A DNA stretch of 64,000 nt, taken from Arsenophonus endosymbiont of Ceratovacuna japonica. Its GTDB lineage: Bacteria; Pseudomonadota; Gammaproteobacteria; Enterobacterales; Enterobacteriaceae. The stretch covers positions 580,592 to 644,591 of the forward strand of contig AP026064.1 in the NCBI GenBank assembly GCA_024349725.1, given 5' to 3'. A program made the position numbers and the translations under genes. This document shows positions 13,519 through 25,135 of the stretch, piece by piece. The notes beneath the pieces were generated by a model. That model worked only from the letters and a program-made list of their open reading frames with translations. It did no database searches and had not been told where the DNA came from. The stretch's first letter is position 1. Each line of letters starts with the position of its first letter.

Positions 13519-14826
13519 TTATTTTTTTATTGGTAATAATGTATAACTATCTTCATCAATTGGACAAATAAAATGTGCATAAATTGGATCAACTTCTCCA
13601 GAATGAATATAATGTAAAACATGTTGGTTACGCGTTATACCATTTAATGTATTATGCCAATATGTTTTTGCAGAAGCCTTACCTTTTGTTTGATATAATT
13701 TAAAAAATTGAGCATCAGGAGCAATAACTTCAGCTACTACAATACGTCCAATAATACCATGATAACAATGTTTACAACCTTCAACATATCTCATAAATAC
13801 TTTATCAGTATTACAATTATTCTCAATCAAATCACGATCATCTTCTTTAAGTTTATCAGCTAATTGATTATAAGATATTTTACAATATGGACATAATCTC
13901 TGAACTAAACGCTGGCTTATAAGTCCAATTAATAATTGAGGATCGGTTAATAATCGAGAAGATACCCCTTCTATTTCAAGACGTTCGATAATATTTAGTC
14001 CATCATTAGCATGTAGTGTCGTCATTAATAAATGCCCAGTCATAGCTGCTTTAATTGCAATCATAGCTGACTCAAAATCACGTATTTCACCATTTAAAAT
14101 TGCATCAGGATCACATCTAAGAGCATAAATCATTGATAATAACCATGAACGTTTAATTTCTTCAATATTTTTTTTATTAGCAATAATTGATGTTTGAATT
14201 GCGCCATAAATACGACCTTCTGGAGGATCTTCAATAGTTAATAATCTCATTATAGGTAATTTATGAATATATCCATATAACCTAAGATAAGTTTCAGAAG
14301 CTGTACGTAATGTAGTTGATTTTCCAGATCCAGTTGGTCCTGATAAAATTATCATTCCTTCTGGTCTACGTAATAAACGTTTAATTACTTTAATTTGATC
14401 AGGTAGAAATCCTAATAATTCAAAGTTTTGTAAAGAATTACTATCATCTTTAATTAATCTCATAACTACATATAAACCACCTACTGATGGCATATGTGTA
14501 TATCGTGCGCCAAAGATACCTAATGACTTTAAAAATCGTTCAGAAATACGTCCATCTTGATAAAGATTTGGATAAAATTGTTTTTCAGTAATATCGCACA
14601 TTGATAATATAATTGTAGATGCTAATTCCATTCCTTCTTTTTTGTTAATACAATCAAGATATTGTAACTCACCATGTACTCGTGTTTCAATATAACAAAA
14701 TTCACTTCCATCACGTCCAATAGTAAAATGTAAATCGGATGCTGATAACATAATAGCTTTATGGAAATAATTTAATACCCGTTGTTGATTAATACTATAT
14801 GTTATGGTATGTTTTAATAAATTCAT
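13519..14826 (-). CDS. Orphan type IV pilus / type II secretion family ATPase (PilQ/PilB/GspE-like)
   Basis: A 435-residue member of the GspE/PilB secretion ATPase superfamily, the hexameric motors that drive pilus assembly or type II secretion at the inner membrane. Visible motifs: SASDLHF at 28-34, Walker A GPTGSGKST at 163-171, Asp box TIEDPPEG at 197-204, Walker B DPDAILNGEIRD at 239-250, His box TGHLLMTTLHAND at 263-275, and a four-cysteine zinc motif (C312, C315, C351, C354). The TIEDPPE form and overall length suggest the PilQ branch of IncI-type (type IVB) pili, but I am unsure of the branch. Walker B has N at 246, where a hydrophobic residue is usual. No pilin, platform or secretin gene is visible nearby. 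The frame is long and motif-complete, so it is probably still selected. Confidence 0.85.
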   Translation of the reverse strand: MNLLKHTITYSINQQRVLNYFHKAIMLSASDLHFTIGRDGSEFCYIETRVHGELQYLDCINKKEGMELASTIILSMCDITEKQFYPNLYQDGRISERFLKSLGIFGARYTHMPSVGGLYVVMRLIKDDSNSLQNFELLGFLPDQIKVIKRLLRRPEGMIILSGPTGSGKSTTLRTASETYLRLYGYIHKLPIMRLLTIEDPPEGRIYGAIQTSIIANKKNIEEIKRSWLLSMIYALRCDPDAILNGEIRDFESAMIAIKAAMTGHLLMTTLHANDGLNIIERLEIEGVSSRLLTDPQLLIGLISQRLVQRLCPYCKISYNQLADKLKEDDRDLIENNCNTDKVFMRYVEGCKHCYHGIIGRIVVAEVIAPDAQFFKLYQTKGKASAKTYWHNTLNGITRNQHVLHYIHSGEVDPIYAHFICPIDEDSYTLLPIKK

Positions 14827-16016
14827 AGTTGTATTAGATATTTTATCTATTAATATATTATATAATAATGTGTATATTTAAAATCTTTTTGTATTCTATT
14901 TACAAAATGTTGAATTTTAAAATTTTTTTACAATAACTTATTTGCAATAAAAATATTAATTATATCATCTTTTGCTTATATTATTCGCACAAAATTAGAT
15001 ATATTATAATCTAGTTACAGAATAAAATTTATAATAATGCTTTAATTTTATTTTAATAACATTAATATATTATTAATTAAATTTTAATTTAATATTTTAT
15101 TTTTTAATTATATTAAATCTTATAAACTAATAATTACTATTATAAATTTATTTACTAATATTAATAATTAAAATATTATAAGAAATTATTATTTATAAGT
15201 TATTAGAAATAAATTTATTATCTTAAATAATAAAAATTTAATATAATTAATAATTATATTAAAATTTATAAAATAACTTTTATTTGTAAAATATTTTAAT
15301 TTATCTTTAATTTTTTATAATATAAATTAATTTTTTAATAAAATTACAATTAAAGTTATTTAATAATTATAATAATTAATATTATAATTATTAATTTAAT
15401 TAAAAATAATAATAATATAAAAATATTTTAAATATTAATGATCTAATAACTAGATAATATTTTATTTTTAATAATTAAATTATAAACTTATAATAATTAT
15501 TTTAATTTATAAATATTTATATAAAATATTAAATTTAATAAATAGTAAAAATTTTAATAATTTTAATATATAAAATATAAATATTATATATTATTATATA
15601 TAATATAATAATATATAATTAATAAATTTTATGCTATTTAAATATTAATATATATAATTATTAAAAAATAAAGATATTATAAAATTTTACCTAAATAAAA
15701 GTATTTAATCATTATTAATATATAATTAATTTTATATATACAAAATATAATAATTAAATATATGTATATTACTAAGATTATTTTTCTTTAAATTATTTTA
15801 TTTTTATGAATAACTTAATTTATATTGATATTTTTAATAATAATTAAAATATTAAAATAAATATAATTTATTTTAAGTAAATAAAATAATTAAAATATTT
15901 TATTATATTTGATATAATAAAATATATCTATAAATAATATTATTTTATTTTAAACATTTATATAAATTTAAGCAATATGAAATAAAATTATTTTCTTAAA
16001 ATTAGGAATTTAATAT
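14827..16016. other. Spacer between the ATPase gene and ribC, with a possible relic
   Basis: About 1.2 kb. The first 200 bases or so beside the ATPase start are less A/T-extreme and read on the minus strand as a stop-broken but protein-like frame (listed separately). The rest is A/T spacer. ribC has an AGGAATT Shine-Dalgarno-like stretch about 9 bases before its ATG. Confidence 0.5.
14860..15045 (-). pseudogene. Possible relic of a gene upstream of the ATPase
   Basis: Read on the minus strand, this patch gives a mostly open frame broken by TAA, with protein-like runs such as AKDDIINIFIANKLL and NFKIQHFVNRIQKDFKYT. It ends just before the ATPase start and in the same direction, so it could be the preceding gene of a former pilus or secretion operon. 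I do not recognise the family; it may equally be chance. Confidence 0.3.
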
Positions 16017-16628
16017 ATGTTTACAGGTATTATAAAAGGAAAAGGAATATTAGTTTCAGTAAAAGATAGAATGAATTTTCGTACTTATACTGTAAAATTT
16101 CCTAGTGAATTACTTAATAATTTAGAAACTGGTGGATCTGTTGCTAATAATGGTTGTTGTTTATCTGTAACAAATATTGATAAAGATAATATAAGTTTTG
16201 ATTTAATAAAAGAAACTTTAGAATTAACTAATTTAGGAACTTTAAAATTAGGTGATACAATTAATTTAGAAAGATCAGCTAAATATGGTGATGAAATTAG
16301 TGGGCATATTATGTCAGGTCATATTATTACAACTGCTAATATTATTAATATTGCTAAATCAGAAAATAATATCCAAATTTGGTATTGCGTACATCATAAA
16401 CAATTAATGAAATATATTTTACATAAAGGATTTATTGGAATTGATGGGGTTAGTTTAACAATTGGAGATATAGTTAATAATAATTTTTGTGTTTATATAA
16501 TTCCAGAAACAATTATACGTACTACTATTACAGAAAAACATATTAATGAAAAAGTTAATATTGAAATTGATATATATACTCAAGGTATAGTTGATACTGT
16601 TGAACGAATAATAAAAGATAAAATATAA
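16017..16628 (+). CDS. ribC: Riboflavin synthase alpha subunit
   Basis: Catalyses the last step of riboflavin synthesis, dismutating two 6,7-dimethyl-8-ribityllumazine molecules to riboflavin and a pyrimidinedione. The protein has 203 residues (E. coli 213), built of two similar lumazine-binding barrels: residues 1 to about 95, starting with MFTGIIKGKG, and about 98-190, starting with GHIMSGHI. Conserved pieces include NNGCCLSV, the substrate-contacting GDTINLERS, and IGIDGVSLTIG. The symbol follows E. coli usage (ribC, also called ribE). The gene stands alone with over 1 kb of spacer on both sides. I see no FMN riboswitch ahead of it. A riboflavin supply role for the host is inference. Confidence 0.96.
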   Translation: MFTGIIKGKGILVSVKDRMNFRTYTVKFPSELLNNLETGGSVANNGCCLSVTNIDKDNISFDLIKETLELTNLGTLKLGDTINLERSAKYGDEISGHIMSGHIITTANIINIAKSENNIQIWYCVHHKQLMKYILHKGFIGIDGVSLTIGDIVNNNFCVYIIPETIIRTTITEKHINEKVNIEIDIYTQGIVDTVERIIKDKI

Positions 16629-18070
16629 TTATAAAATATTTATTAATAATATTAAGTTATTTAATAATATTAATAATAATGAAAAAAATAAAATAATAAT
16701 TAATTATTTGATAGTAAATTTATTAATTAAATAAATTTTATTAATATTATAAAATAATATTAATTAATAATAATTATTTATTTAATTTAAATATTTATAT
16801 TAACTATTAAAATATAAAATAATTAATTAATTTTATTTAATATTTTAATAAAAATTATTTAAAACATAAATTTATTAAAATATATTAATAAATTTTAATA
16901 TTAAAATTTTATGAATATAAAATATTGATTTTTTATTAAAAAATTAAATTTATTATAACTAAAAATATATTTAAAATAAAATTATAAAATTTTTTGTTAA
17001 GAAATAATTAAAAAACAATAAATATTTAAGATTAAATATAATTATTTATTACTATTTTTAATTTTTATATAATATATTTAACATTAAAATAAAAATTTTA
17101 AGTTAAATATTATTATTTTAATATGTAATTTTATTATTTTAGCTAAAATATATTTATAAATATAGAAAATAACATAAAATATTATAATATATTATTATTA
17201 TGTAATATTATATTATTAATATATTATATTAATAATTGATAATTAATAATTTATTAATAATAAATTTATAAATATACTTATTATAATGTATATAAATTTA
17301 AAGAATTACTTATAAAAAATATACTAATTTTAATAAGATATATTAATGAAACTAAATAATAAATTAAAATATATTTAATTATCAAAATTACTCTATATTA
17401 ATAAACTAAACAAAAATTATTTAAGTATTTTATTAATATTATATTTATTATAAATTATGTAATAAATTGAGTTTATTAATAAAAAAATTAATATTAATGT
17501 ATTAATTAATTTGAAATTAATATATTATTTAAAATTTTTTATATAATATGATAATTATTTATACTTACAATAATTTATAATTTAATTTAAAGAATTTATG
17601 TATTAATTATTTTAATTAGTATAATTTTATCATTATTATGATAACTTAATAAATATATTAAATAAAACTATATTTTATAATATAAAATTATATTATATTA
17701 AATTATGTTATTATTTTATTAATTAATATAAATATTTTAATATATTAATTAACAAGAATAATAAATATAATGCTTATTTTTCAAATTTAATGTTAAATAT
17801 TATAAAATTTAAAATTAATAATTAATATTATATATTATTTATATATATAACATTTATTATATCAATAATAAATTTTTTATATTTTATATATAATATTAAA
17901 TTTATTTTAATATCTTTGATATTAATGATTTATATAATTATTTATATAATATAAAAAATAAAATATATCAATTATAATTAAATAATATAATTTATATTTA
18001 ATTATTAATATAATACAAAATAAAAATTTATAATAATATTATTTTATAATAAAATATCAGTAAATATATA
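16629..18070. other. A/T spacer between ribC and ppa
   Basis: About 1.44 kb between the converging genes ribC (+) and ppa (-). Apart from an imperfect inverted repeat at 16641-16675 I see no gene, relic or RNA. Confidence 0.55.
16641..16675 (+). terminator. Imperfect hairpin after ribC
   Basis: Arms 16641-16655 and 16661-16675 pair over 15 positions with one mismatch around the loop GTTAT, starting 13 bases after the ribC stop. All-A/T stem; terminator by position only. Confidence 0.4.
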
Positions 18071-18607
18071 TTATTTTATTTTTTTTGATGCACGCTCAAA
18101 AGAAGAAAGAATTTCATTTTCTGCTGAATTAATATTATCCCAATATTCTACTTTTGCCCACTTATTTAATTCTAAATCTTTATAATGTTCAAAAAAATAT
18201 TTAATTTGATCACGAAGTAATTTAGGCAAATCATTAATATTATGAATAAAATCATATTCTTTTGTTAATTTATGATGAGGTACAGCAATTAATTTTACAT
18301 CTTCACCTGATTCATCAATCATTTTTAATATACCAATTGGGCGACAACGAATAACTGTTCCTATTTGTATAGGATAAGGAGTTGGAACTAAAACATCTAC
18401 TGGATCTCCATCTAAGGAAAGAGTATTATTAATATAACCATAATTACAAGGATAAGACATAGCAGTAGATATAAATCTATCAACAAAGATAGTACCAGAT
18501 TTTTTATCTACTTCATATTTTATAGGATTAGCATTTGCTGGAATTTCTATAATAACATAAATATCTTTAGGTATTTCTTTTCCAGCTGGTATATCATTTA
18601 TACTCAT
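18071..18607 (-). CDS. ppa: Inorganic pyrophosphatase
   Basis: Soluble family I pyrophosphatase that hydrolyses pyrophosphate and so pulls biosynthetic reactions forward. The 178 residues compare with 176 in E. coli. The metal-binding signature [12 protein letters not shown] (about residues 66-77) is intact, together with the N-terminal [26 protein letters not shown] and the downstream [10 protein letters not shown] that supplies the third active-site aspartate. The ATG has a clear GAGGATTT stretch upstream on the minus strand (plus-strand AAATCCTC at 18611-18618). It has no close neighbour on its strand. Confidence 0.97.
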   Translation of the reverse strand: MSINDIPAGKEIPKDIYVIIEIPANANPIKYEVDKKSGTIFVDRFISTAMSYPCNYGYINNTLSLDGDPVDVLVPTPYPIQIGTVIRCRPIGILKMIDESGEDVKLIAVPHHKLTKEYDFIHNINDLPKLLRDQIKYFFEHYKDLELNKWAKVEYWDNINSAENEILSSFERASKKIK

Positions 18608-19498
18608 AAAAAATCCTCTATTTAAAATATAAAATTAAATAATAATATTATATATACAAAATAAGAAATTACTATAATATAAATTTTATTTTTTTAATAT
18701 TAAAATTGTATAAAAATTTATTTTTAATAATTTTATAAAAAAATTAATTAACATAGTTTAATAAAATATATTTATTAAAAATATTAATAATTTAATTATT
18801 TGATAATTTTTTATAAATAAATTTTTAATATATTTAATAATTTAATAAAATTTTATAATAATTAATATTATATTAAAGATATTATAATTATTATTTTTTA
18901 TTTAATATTTTCAATAATCAATTATTTTTTATAGTGTTTTTATTTAATTTAATAAAAATAATAATAATTCATTTGTTTAAATTATTTGTAAATTTTTACA
19001 AAAAATACTATTAATATTATAATTGAAAAATGTTTTTAAAATAAAAATGATATAAAATAATTATTATAATATAATTAATATTTATGTTATTATATTAATT
19101 ATGTTAAATATTATTTTTGAAATTAATATAAAATAAAAATATTTTAATATTTAAAATAAAATATTATATATAAATGCTTAATTTATAAATATATTAATAA
19201 ATTTATTAAATATATAATAATATAATAATTTATAATATCAATAAATTTAAAAAAATAAATATTATTAATATTAAATTATTAATAATTTTATTATTACTAT
19301 TAATATATTATAATTAAATATGCTATTAAAATTATCTAATTTTATATTATTATATATATTTTAAAACTAATTTTTTAAGTTAAATTAAATTATAAATTTA
19401 TTTTTATTTTTTTTATATATAATTTATTTATATTTTATTTGTTTATAAAATAAACTTAAAATTAAATATATTATATAATATATTATTATGGAGTTTAT
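18608..19498. other. Divergent spacer between ppa and rplU
   Basis: About 890 bases between divergent ppa (-) and rplU (+). It must hold promoters for both, but in this A/T background TATAAT-like strings are too common to choose one. A good Shine-Dalgarno (ATGGAGT, 19488-19494) precedes rplU. Confidence 0.5.
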
Positions 19499-19807
19499 AT
19501 GTATGCAATTTTTCGAAGTGGTGGTAAACAATACCGAGTTAGTGAGGGACAAATAGTTCGTTTAGAAAAAATAGATACAATAACAGATGAAATCATTGAA
19601 TTTAATCAAGTATTATTAATTGCTAATAATAATGATATTAAAATTGGTACTCCTATTGTTCATGGAGCTAAAATTAAAGCAAAAGTTGTTACACATATAC
19701 GTGGTGAAAAAATTAAAATTATTAAATTTCATCGTCGTAAACATAGTCATAAACAACAAGGTCATCGTCAGTGGTATACTGATGTTAAAATTACTAATAT
19801 TATATAA
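19499..19807 (+). CDS. rplU: 50S ribosomal protein L21
   Basis: L21 binds 23S rRNA in the large subunit. The 102 residues (E. coli 103) include the typical [14 protein letters not shown] start, GQIVRLEK, the central [33 protein letters not shown] and [12 protein letters not shown], the conserved C-terminal signature. It precedes rpmA by 20 bases on the same strand, the standard rplU-rpmA operon. In E. coli yhbE and obgE follow; here they do not. An overlapping frame at 19620-19814 is a shadow of this gene. Confidence 0.98.
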   Translation: MYAIFRSGGKQYRVSEGQIVRLEKIDTITDEIIEFNQVLLIANNNDIKIGTPIVHGAKIKAKVVTHIRGEKIKIIKFHRRKHSHKQQGHRQWYTDVKITNII

Positions 19808-19827
19808 AAATTAGGAAAATAGATTAA

Positions 19828-20085
19828 ATGGCACATAAAAAAGCTGGTGGTTCAACACGTAATGGTCGTGATTCAGAATCAAAGCGTTTGGGAATAAAAT
19901 GTTTTGGCGGTGAATCTGTATTGGCAGGTAGTATTATAGTTCGTCAGCGTGGAACTAAATTACATGCCGGAATAAATGTTGGATGTGGTCGTGATCATAC
20001 TTTGTTTGCATTAACTAATGGAAAAGTTAAATTTCAAATTAAAGGATCAAAAAATCGTAAATATGTTAGTATTGAAAATACATAA
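19828..20085 (+). CDS. rpmA: 50S ribosomal protein L27
   Basis: L27 lies near the peptidyl-transferase centre. The 85 residues equal the E. coli length. The N-terminal tail [19 protein letters not shown] reaches toward the tRNA ends and is fully conserved; [15 protein letters not shown] and the C-terminal fold are intact. AGGAAAAT lies about 8 bases before the ATG. It is co-transcribed with rplU. A hairpin directly after its stop (20084-20130) probably ends the operon, which means obgE is no longer attached. Confidence 0.98.
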   Translation: MAHKKAGGSTRNGRDSESKRLGIKCFGGESVLAGSIIVRQRGTKLHAGINVGCGRDHTLFALTNGKVKFQIKGSKNRKYVSIENT

Positions 20086-20130
20086 ATTTATTTATTTTTA
20101 AAAAAATAAAATATTAAAAATAATAAATTT
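20084..20130 (+). terminator. A/T hairpin at the rpmA stop
   Basis: AAATTTATTTATTTTTAA (20084-20101) pairs with TTAAAAATAATAAATTT (20114-20130) with one bulged base, forming a stem of about 16 bp that begins at the rpmA stop codon. Likely terminator of rplU-rpmA. Confidence 0.45.
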
Positions 20131-20950
20131 TAATTATATTTTGATAATCTTAATAAAATAAAAAAATATTTAATTATAATTAATGTTAGCAATAATACTT
20201 AAAATTAAATTTAATTTATTAATAGCATAAAATATTTTATTTTAAATTTATTAAATATTGTAAAAATAGATTTTTTTTAATAAAGAATTTATAATTTATT
20301 TTATTTATATATAAATATATTAAAATTATAAAATATATTAAATAATAATTTTAAATTTAGTTATTTATATTTAGAAAATACAATTTTTTATTAATTTTTA
20401 TATTAAAAAAATTATATATTACTAAAGAATAATATTATTAATTAACTAATTATAAATTTTATTAAATATATTGGAATAAATTATACAATTATAAAATTAA
20501 TATTTAAATTTTAATAAAAATATCTTATTTTTATAATAAATAATATTATAAATATTTTATAAAGAATTTATTATTAATAATTTTCATAAATCTTATAATA
20601 TAATATTTATAAATTTAAAATATATAAAAATAAATTTAATATTATATTATATTTTAATTATTAATTAAATTAATAAAATAATTATTGGTACATAATTAAA
20701 TAGCATCAAATATATATAATGATTTAAATTAGTTTAAATTTATATTTTTATAAAATTAACATATTTATATTGAAAGAAATAATTAAAAAATTATTAAATT
20801 ATTAAATTCATAAATATATATATATTTATATAATATAATTAAGTAAATTTTACGAATATTATTATTTTATCATTTATATAAATATGAAATTTTTATAATT
20901 AAAATTTTAATTATAAAATATTATTATTTAGTATGAATAATACTTATAAT
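20086..20950. other. Convergent spacer between rpmA and ppc
   Basis: About 865 bases. Besides the hairpins at 20084-20130 and 20891-20918 I see nothing. In E. coli yhbE and obgE follow rpmA; no trace is readable. Confidence 0.55.
20891..20918 (-). terminator. 28-bp perfect palindrome after ppc
   Basis: The sequence TTTTATAATTAAAA followed by its exact reverse complement gives a 28-bp palindrome, 32 bases beyond the ppc stop. As RNA it would fold into a stem of about 12 bp. Probable ppc terminator. Confidence 0.5.
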
Positions 20951-23587
20951 TTACCCAGTATTACGCATACCAGCTGCTATACCAACAATTGTTATCATTA
21001 ATGCTTGTTCTATATAATAATCTGGTTGTTTTTTTTGGCGAGAACGATATAATAATTCCACTTGTAAAATATTTAATATATCAGTATAAATATTTCTTAA
21101 ATCAATAGATTTAGTAACACATGATAAATCAGATATTAATGTTTTATCTTTTAAAATAAATAATATAGTATTAATATCTTGTTTTAGTTGTTGTCTAAAC
21201 TTTTCACCTAATGGCCATAATCTTTTTTCAACTAATCTCTGATCATAATATTCAGATAACCATAAATTAACTTTAGAAAATACCTTTTCTAACATAATAA
21301 TACGTGTTTTAAAAAAAGGCCAATAATTCCACATATCATCAATGATAGATTTCATACCACAATTAAGAACATACTGTAATGCTTCTCCAGCCCCTAGCCA
21401 AGATGGCAACATTAAACGATTTTGTGTCCATGCAAAAATCCATGGAATAGCTCGTAACGTTTCTACTCCACCATTTTTACAACGATTTATAGGTCTAGAA
21501 CTAAGTGGCAATTTAGATAACTCAAGTTCTGGTGTAGCAGAACGAAAATATGATATAAAATCTAATTTATGATAAATATAATTATGATATTTATCATATG
21601 AAATATTAGATATTATTTTCATAATAGAACGCCATTCTGGTTTTGGTTCTGGTGGTGGCAATAAATTAGCTTTTAACATTTCACTAATGTAAATAAATAA
21701 ACTATTTATTGTAATTTGAGGCAATCCATATTTAAATCGAATCATTTCTCCTTGTTCGGTAGCTCTTAATCCTCCTTTTAAACTACCAGGTGGTTGTGAA
21801 AATAATGCTAAGTGTTCTGGTGCTCCACCACGACCTACTGTTCCACCACGACCATGAAATAAAGTTAATTTTATTTTTTTTTTATAGAAAAGTTTAATTA
21901 ATGCTTCTTGAGCACAATACTGAGCCCATGAAGATGCCATTACACCAGCATCTTTTGCTGAATCAGAATATCCAATCATAATCATTTGTTTATTATCAAT
22001 AATTTCACGATACCAAGAAATATTTAGCAATTCTTGCATCACACTTTCAGCATTATTTAAATCATCTAATGTTTCAAATAATGGTACTATTGGTAGTTTT
22101 AATGAACATCCACATTCCTTTAATAATAATTTAACTACTAATATATCAGATGGAACTTTTGTCATAGAAATAATATAAGCTGCAATAGAATCAGTCGGTG
22201 AATCAGCGATTACACGAAAAGTTTCTAATACTTCTTGTGTCTTTGCACTAGGATACCAATTTTTCGAATAAAGTGGTCGTTTAGAATTTAATTCAGTTAA
22301 TAAAAAATTTTGTTTTTTTTTCTCTGACCAACTTCTATAATCTCCTAATTTAAGATAATTTAATAATTCTGATATTACATCAGTATGATAACTACTTTCT
22401 TGACGAATATCAATCTTAACTAAATATAAACCAAAACAATTAATTCGACGTAAAGTATCTAATAATTGTCCATTAGCGATTATTGACATACCACATGTGA
22501 TTAATGATTGATAGCATGTAAAAAGTGGTATCCAAAGTTGTTTATTATCATAAATATATTCTTTTGGAGGTAATATTTTTTTACCTTTAATACAATTATC
22601 TAAATAATTAAGAGTATTATATAAGCGTTTACGCAAATCTTTGGTAATATGACGATATGGTTCATAAATATTACTGCCACCAGCTAATTGTAATAATTCA
22701 GGTGTTGCTTCTGACATAGATAATTCAGAAACTAGTATATTAATATCATTTAAAAAAAATTCAACAGCTTTAAAACGATTTAATAAAAGTACTTTTCGAG
22801 TAATATTAGCTGTTACATATGGATTACCATCACGATCTCCACCTATCCATGACGTAAATCGTATTAAATTAGTATCAATTGGTAAATTAATTTTTAAATT
22901 TATTTCTAGTTGTTTATTAAGTTCACGTAAAAATGATGTAACACCTTCCCACAATGAATCTTTAATTACTGTAAATCCCCATTTAGCTTCATCAATTGGA
23001 CTAGGACGATTTTTGCGAATTTCATCAGTATGCCAACATTGAGCAATTAATTGACGTAAATGTCTCATAATATTATTACGTTCATAATCCATTAAATCGT
23101 CATGATCTAATTGTACTAAACAAGTATTAATTTTAACTAATTTATTAATTAAAGTACGTCGTGTTATTTCTGTTGGATGAGCAGTTAATACTAATTCAAT
23201 AGATAATTTATTCATTATATTAATTATAACTTCATTAGTTATTTTTTTTTCTTTTAAATAATTAAAAAGGTTACTTAATATAATAGGATTGCTAATTGAT
23301 TCACCATGAGGAGAAATATTATAATATTGTTCTGCAACATTTACTAAATTAAGAAATTGATTAAATGCTTTAGCTACAGGAAGAAGTTCATTATTAGATA
23401 GATTTTGTAATGTTTTTAACAATATTTCACGATGTTCTTTATTACCTGAACGAGAAGATTTTGATAATTTACGAATAAATTCTACTTTATCTAAAATATC
23501 TTGGCCTAAATCATTTTTAATTATATCACATAATAAATTACCTAACATATTTATGTTATTATAAATACTATAATATTTCTTACTCAT
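20951..23587 (-). CDS. ppc: Phosphoenolpyruvate carboxylase
   Basis: Carboxylates phosphoenolpyruvate to oxaloacetate, feeding aspartate-derived products and the TCA cycle. The 878 residues compare with 883 in E. coli. The first catalytic histidine lies in LTAHPTEI (H137), the second signature is [12 protein letters not shown] (about residue 575), and the C-terminal tail [15 protein letters not shown] is conserved. [14 protein letters not shown] and [11 protein letters not shown] are also intact. The ATG has a GGAGTTAT stretch upstream. An opposite-strand frame at 21342-21572 is a shadow. Together with dapD it fits retained synthesis of lysine or other aspartate-family compounds. Confidence 0.97.
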   Translation of the reverse strand: MSKKYYSIYNNINMLGNLLCDIIKNDLGQDILDKVEFIRKLSKSSRSGNKEHREILLKTLQNLSNNELLPVAKAFNQFLNLVNVAEQYYNISPHGESISNPIILSNLFNYLKEKKITNEVIINIMNKLSIELVLTAHPTEITRRTLINKLVKINTCLVQLDHDDLMDYERNNIMRHLRQLIAQCWHTDEIRKNRPSPIDEAKWGFTVIKDSLWEGVTSFLRELNKQLEINLKINLPIDTNLIRFTSWIGGDRDGNPYVTANITRKVLLLNRFKAVEFFLNDINILVSELSMSEATPELLQLAGGSNIYEPYRHITKDLRKRLYNTLNYLDNCIKGKKILPPKEYIYDNKQLWIPLFTCYQSLITCGMSIIANGQLLDTLRRINCFGLYLVKIDIRQESSYHTDVISELLNYLKLGDYRSWSEKKKQNFLLTELNSKRPLYSKNWYPSAKTQEVLETFRVIADSPTDSIAAYIISMTKVPSDILVVKLLLKECGCSLKLPIVPLFETLDDLNNAESVMQELLNISWYREIIDNKQMIMIGYSDSAKDAGVMASSWAQYCAQEALIKLFYKKKIKLTLFHGRGGTVGRGGAPEHLALFSQPPGSLKGGLRATEQGEMIRFKYGLPQITINSLFIYISEMLKANLLPPPEPKPEWRSIMKIISNISYDKYHNYIYHKLDFISYFRSATPELELSKLPLSSRPINRCKNGGVETLRAIPWIFAWTQNRLMLPSWLGAGEALQYVLNCGMKSIIDDMWNYWPFFKTRIIMLEKVFSKVNLWLSEYYDQRLVEKRLWPLGEKFRQQLKQDINTILFILKDKTLISDLSCVTKSIDLRNIYTDILNILQVELLYRSRQKKQPDYYIEQALMITIVGIAAGMRNTG

Positions 23588-24273
23588 TATAACTCCTTAA
23601 TTTTTACTAACTAAAATTTAATTTAATTTTATATATTAATGATATCTTATTAGTAAATAATTAATTTTTTTATTTTAATAATATAATTATAAAATAATAA
23701 TATTTTATTATTAAATGATAAATATTAAGTTTAATGTTTAATTTAAATATATTAAAATTATAATATTTTATAAAATGTTATAATTAATATATTTTAATTA
23801 AAAAGTATTTTTATTTAATATATATAAATAATTGAAAAATAATTAAATAAAAAATTTTAATTAAATAAATATTATTTTATTTACTTTATTAAATAAATAA
23901 AATAATAATAATTTTATTTAATTTTAATTAATATATATTTTAATGCTATAATTATACTATAATATAATTATAGTAATATATTTTAATTTTTTTATAATTT
24001 ACTATAATATTTAATATTAAAAATCAAGAATGACTTTAAATTTTAAATATAAAATTTTAAAATAAAAATAACATTTATTTAATAAATAAAATATTATTAT
24101 AAATAAACATTAAAATTATTTATTTATTATATAAAATTATTAATTATATTTAGTTTTTAATTTTAACTAGATAAATATATTATTTTCATATAAAGTATTT
24201 TTGTAGAATAAATGCTATTTATTATAAATAATTAATTATATCTAATGATTAATATTTAATGAGGAACTAAATT
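23588..24273. other. Divergent spacer between ppc and ychE
   Basis: About 690 bases between ppc (-) and ychE (+). It contains an 11-bp inverted repeat, CTATAATTATA at 23946-23956 pairing with 23963-23973, perhaps at a promoter. A good Shine-Dalgarno (GAGGAACT, 24260-24267) precedes ychE. Confidence 0.5.
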
Positions 24274-24909
24274 ATGATTAATAATTTATTAGATTTGCCT
24301 AATTATATTAAGTTTTTTTTATGTCTTTTTGCATTAGTTAATCCAATAGGAGTTTTGCCTATATTTATTAGCATGACTAATTATCAGTGTGATATAGAGA
24401 GAAATAGAACTAATTTAGTAGCTAATTTTTCTGTAGCAATTATATTATGTGTTTCACTATTATTAGGTGATATTTTTTTAAAATTATTTAGTATTTCAAT
24501 TGATTCTTTTCGTATTGCAGGTGGAATAATTATTATAACTATTGCTATGTCTATGAATGGTGGACTAATTGATAAAAATAAACAAAATAAAAACGAAAAA
24601 TTAGAAAATATTATTTATGACAAAATTGGTGTTGTTCCTTTAGCATTACCTTTAATGGCCGGCCCTGGAGCAATTAGTTCATGTATTGTGTGGTCATCTC
24701 ATTGGCAAGGATGGCAAAATTTAATTGGTTTATCTTTAACTTGCATTATTTTTACTTTATGTTGTTGGTTACTTTTTCGTTCATCAACAATATTTGTTAA
24801 ATATTTAGGACAAAATGTAATTGATATTATTACTCAAATTATGGGATTGTTATTAATGGCAATAGGTGTTGAATTTATTATTACAGGTATTAAATCTATT
24901 TTTTTTTAA
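24274..24909 (+). CDS. ychE: MarC-family inner-membrane protein YchE
   Basis: A 211-residue polytopic membrane protein of the MarC family (E. coli YchE 215). About six hydrophobic segments are visible (near residues 12-32, 48-70, 75-95, 118-140, 148-165 and 185-207). Conserved loop motifs are ALVNPIGVLPIF near the start and GVVPLALPLMAGPGAISS in the middle. The transport substrate and biological role of the family are not known. I chose YchE over YhgN because clsA and yciC follow, the E. coli order ychE-(opp)-cls-yciC with the oligopeptide permease genes removed. Its retention in such a small genome is worth noting. Confidence 0.85.
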   Translation: MINNLLDLPNYIKFFLCLFALVNPIGVLPIFISMTNYQCDIERNRTNLVANFSVAIILCVSLLLGDIFLKLFSISIDSFRIAGGIIIITIAMSMNGGLIDKNKQNKNEKLENIIYDKIGVVPLALPLMAGPGAISSCIVWSSHWQGWQNLIGLSLTCIIFTLCCWLLFRSSTIFVKYLGQNVIDIITQIMGLLLMAIGVEFIITGIKSIFF

Positions 24910-24969
24910 AATATTATAAATAATAATACTATAATTTAGTAACATTTTATATAAATTATTTATAATATT
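24910..24969 (+). terminator. Long-loop inverted repeat after ychE
   Basis: Arms 24910-24924 and 24955-24969 are exact 15-base reverse complements separated by 30 bases, starting at the ychE stop. Possible terminator in the convergent spacer with clsA. Confidence 0.4.
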
Positions 24970-25135
24970 AAGTTATATAAAATTTATTTATTATAAAAAT
25001 TTTTTATTTTATTAAAATAAAAATATAAAGAATAATTATAATTATTATATAAATAAATATTTTTAATTAATTTATTATTATTTTTTGATTTTGTTACAAT
25101 AATTAATAATATATTTTTAATTTTTATTAAATTTA

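Noticed and set aside
15900..16016. FMN riboswitch ahead of ribC
   Set aside because: None of the conserved G+C-rich FMN aptamer segments is present; the leader is A/T only.
19620..19814. Open frame of 64 codons overlapping rplU
   Set aside because: It lies out of frame inside the well-conserved L21 gene, and its composition is almost only L, I, K, V and M. It is a shadow.
21342..21572. Open frame of 76 codons on the plus strand
   Set aside because: It is antisense to the conserved C-terminal part of ppc and has no family signature.
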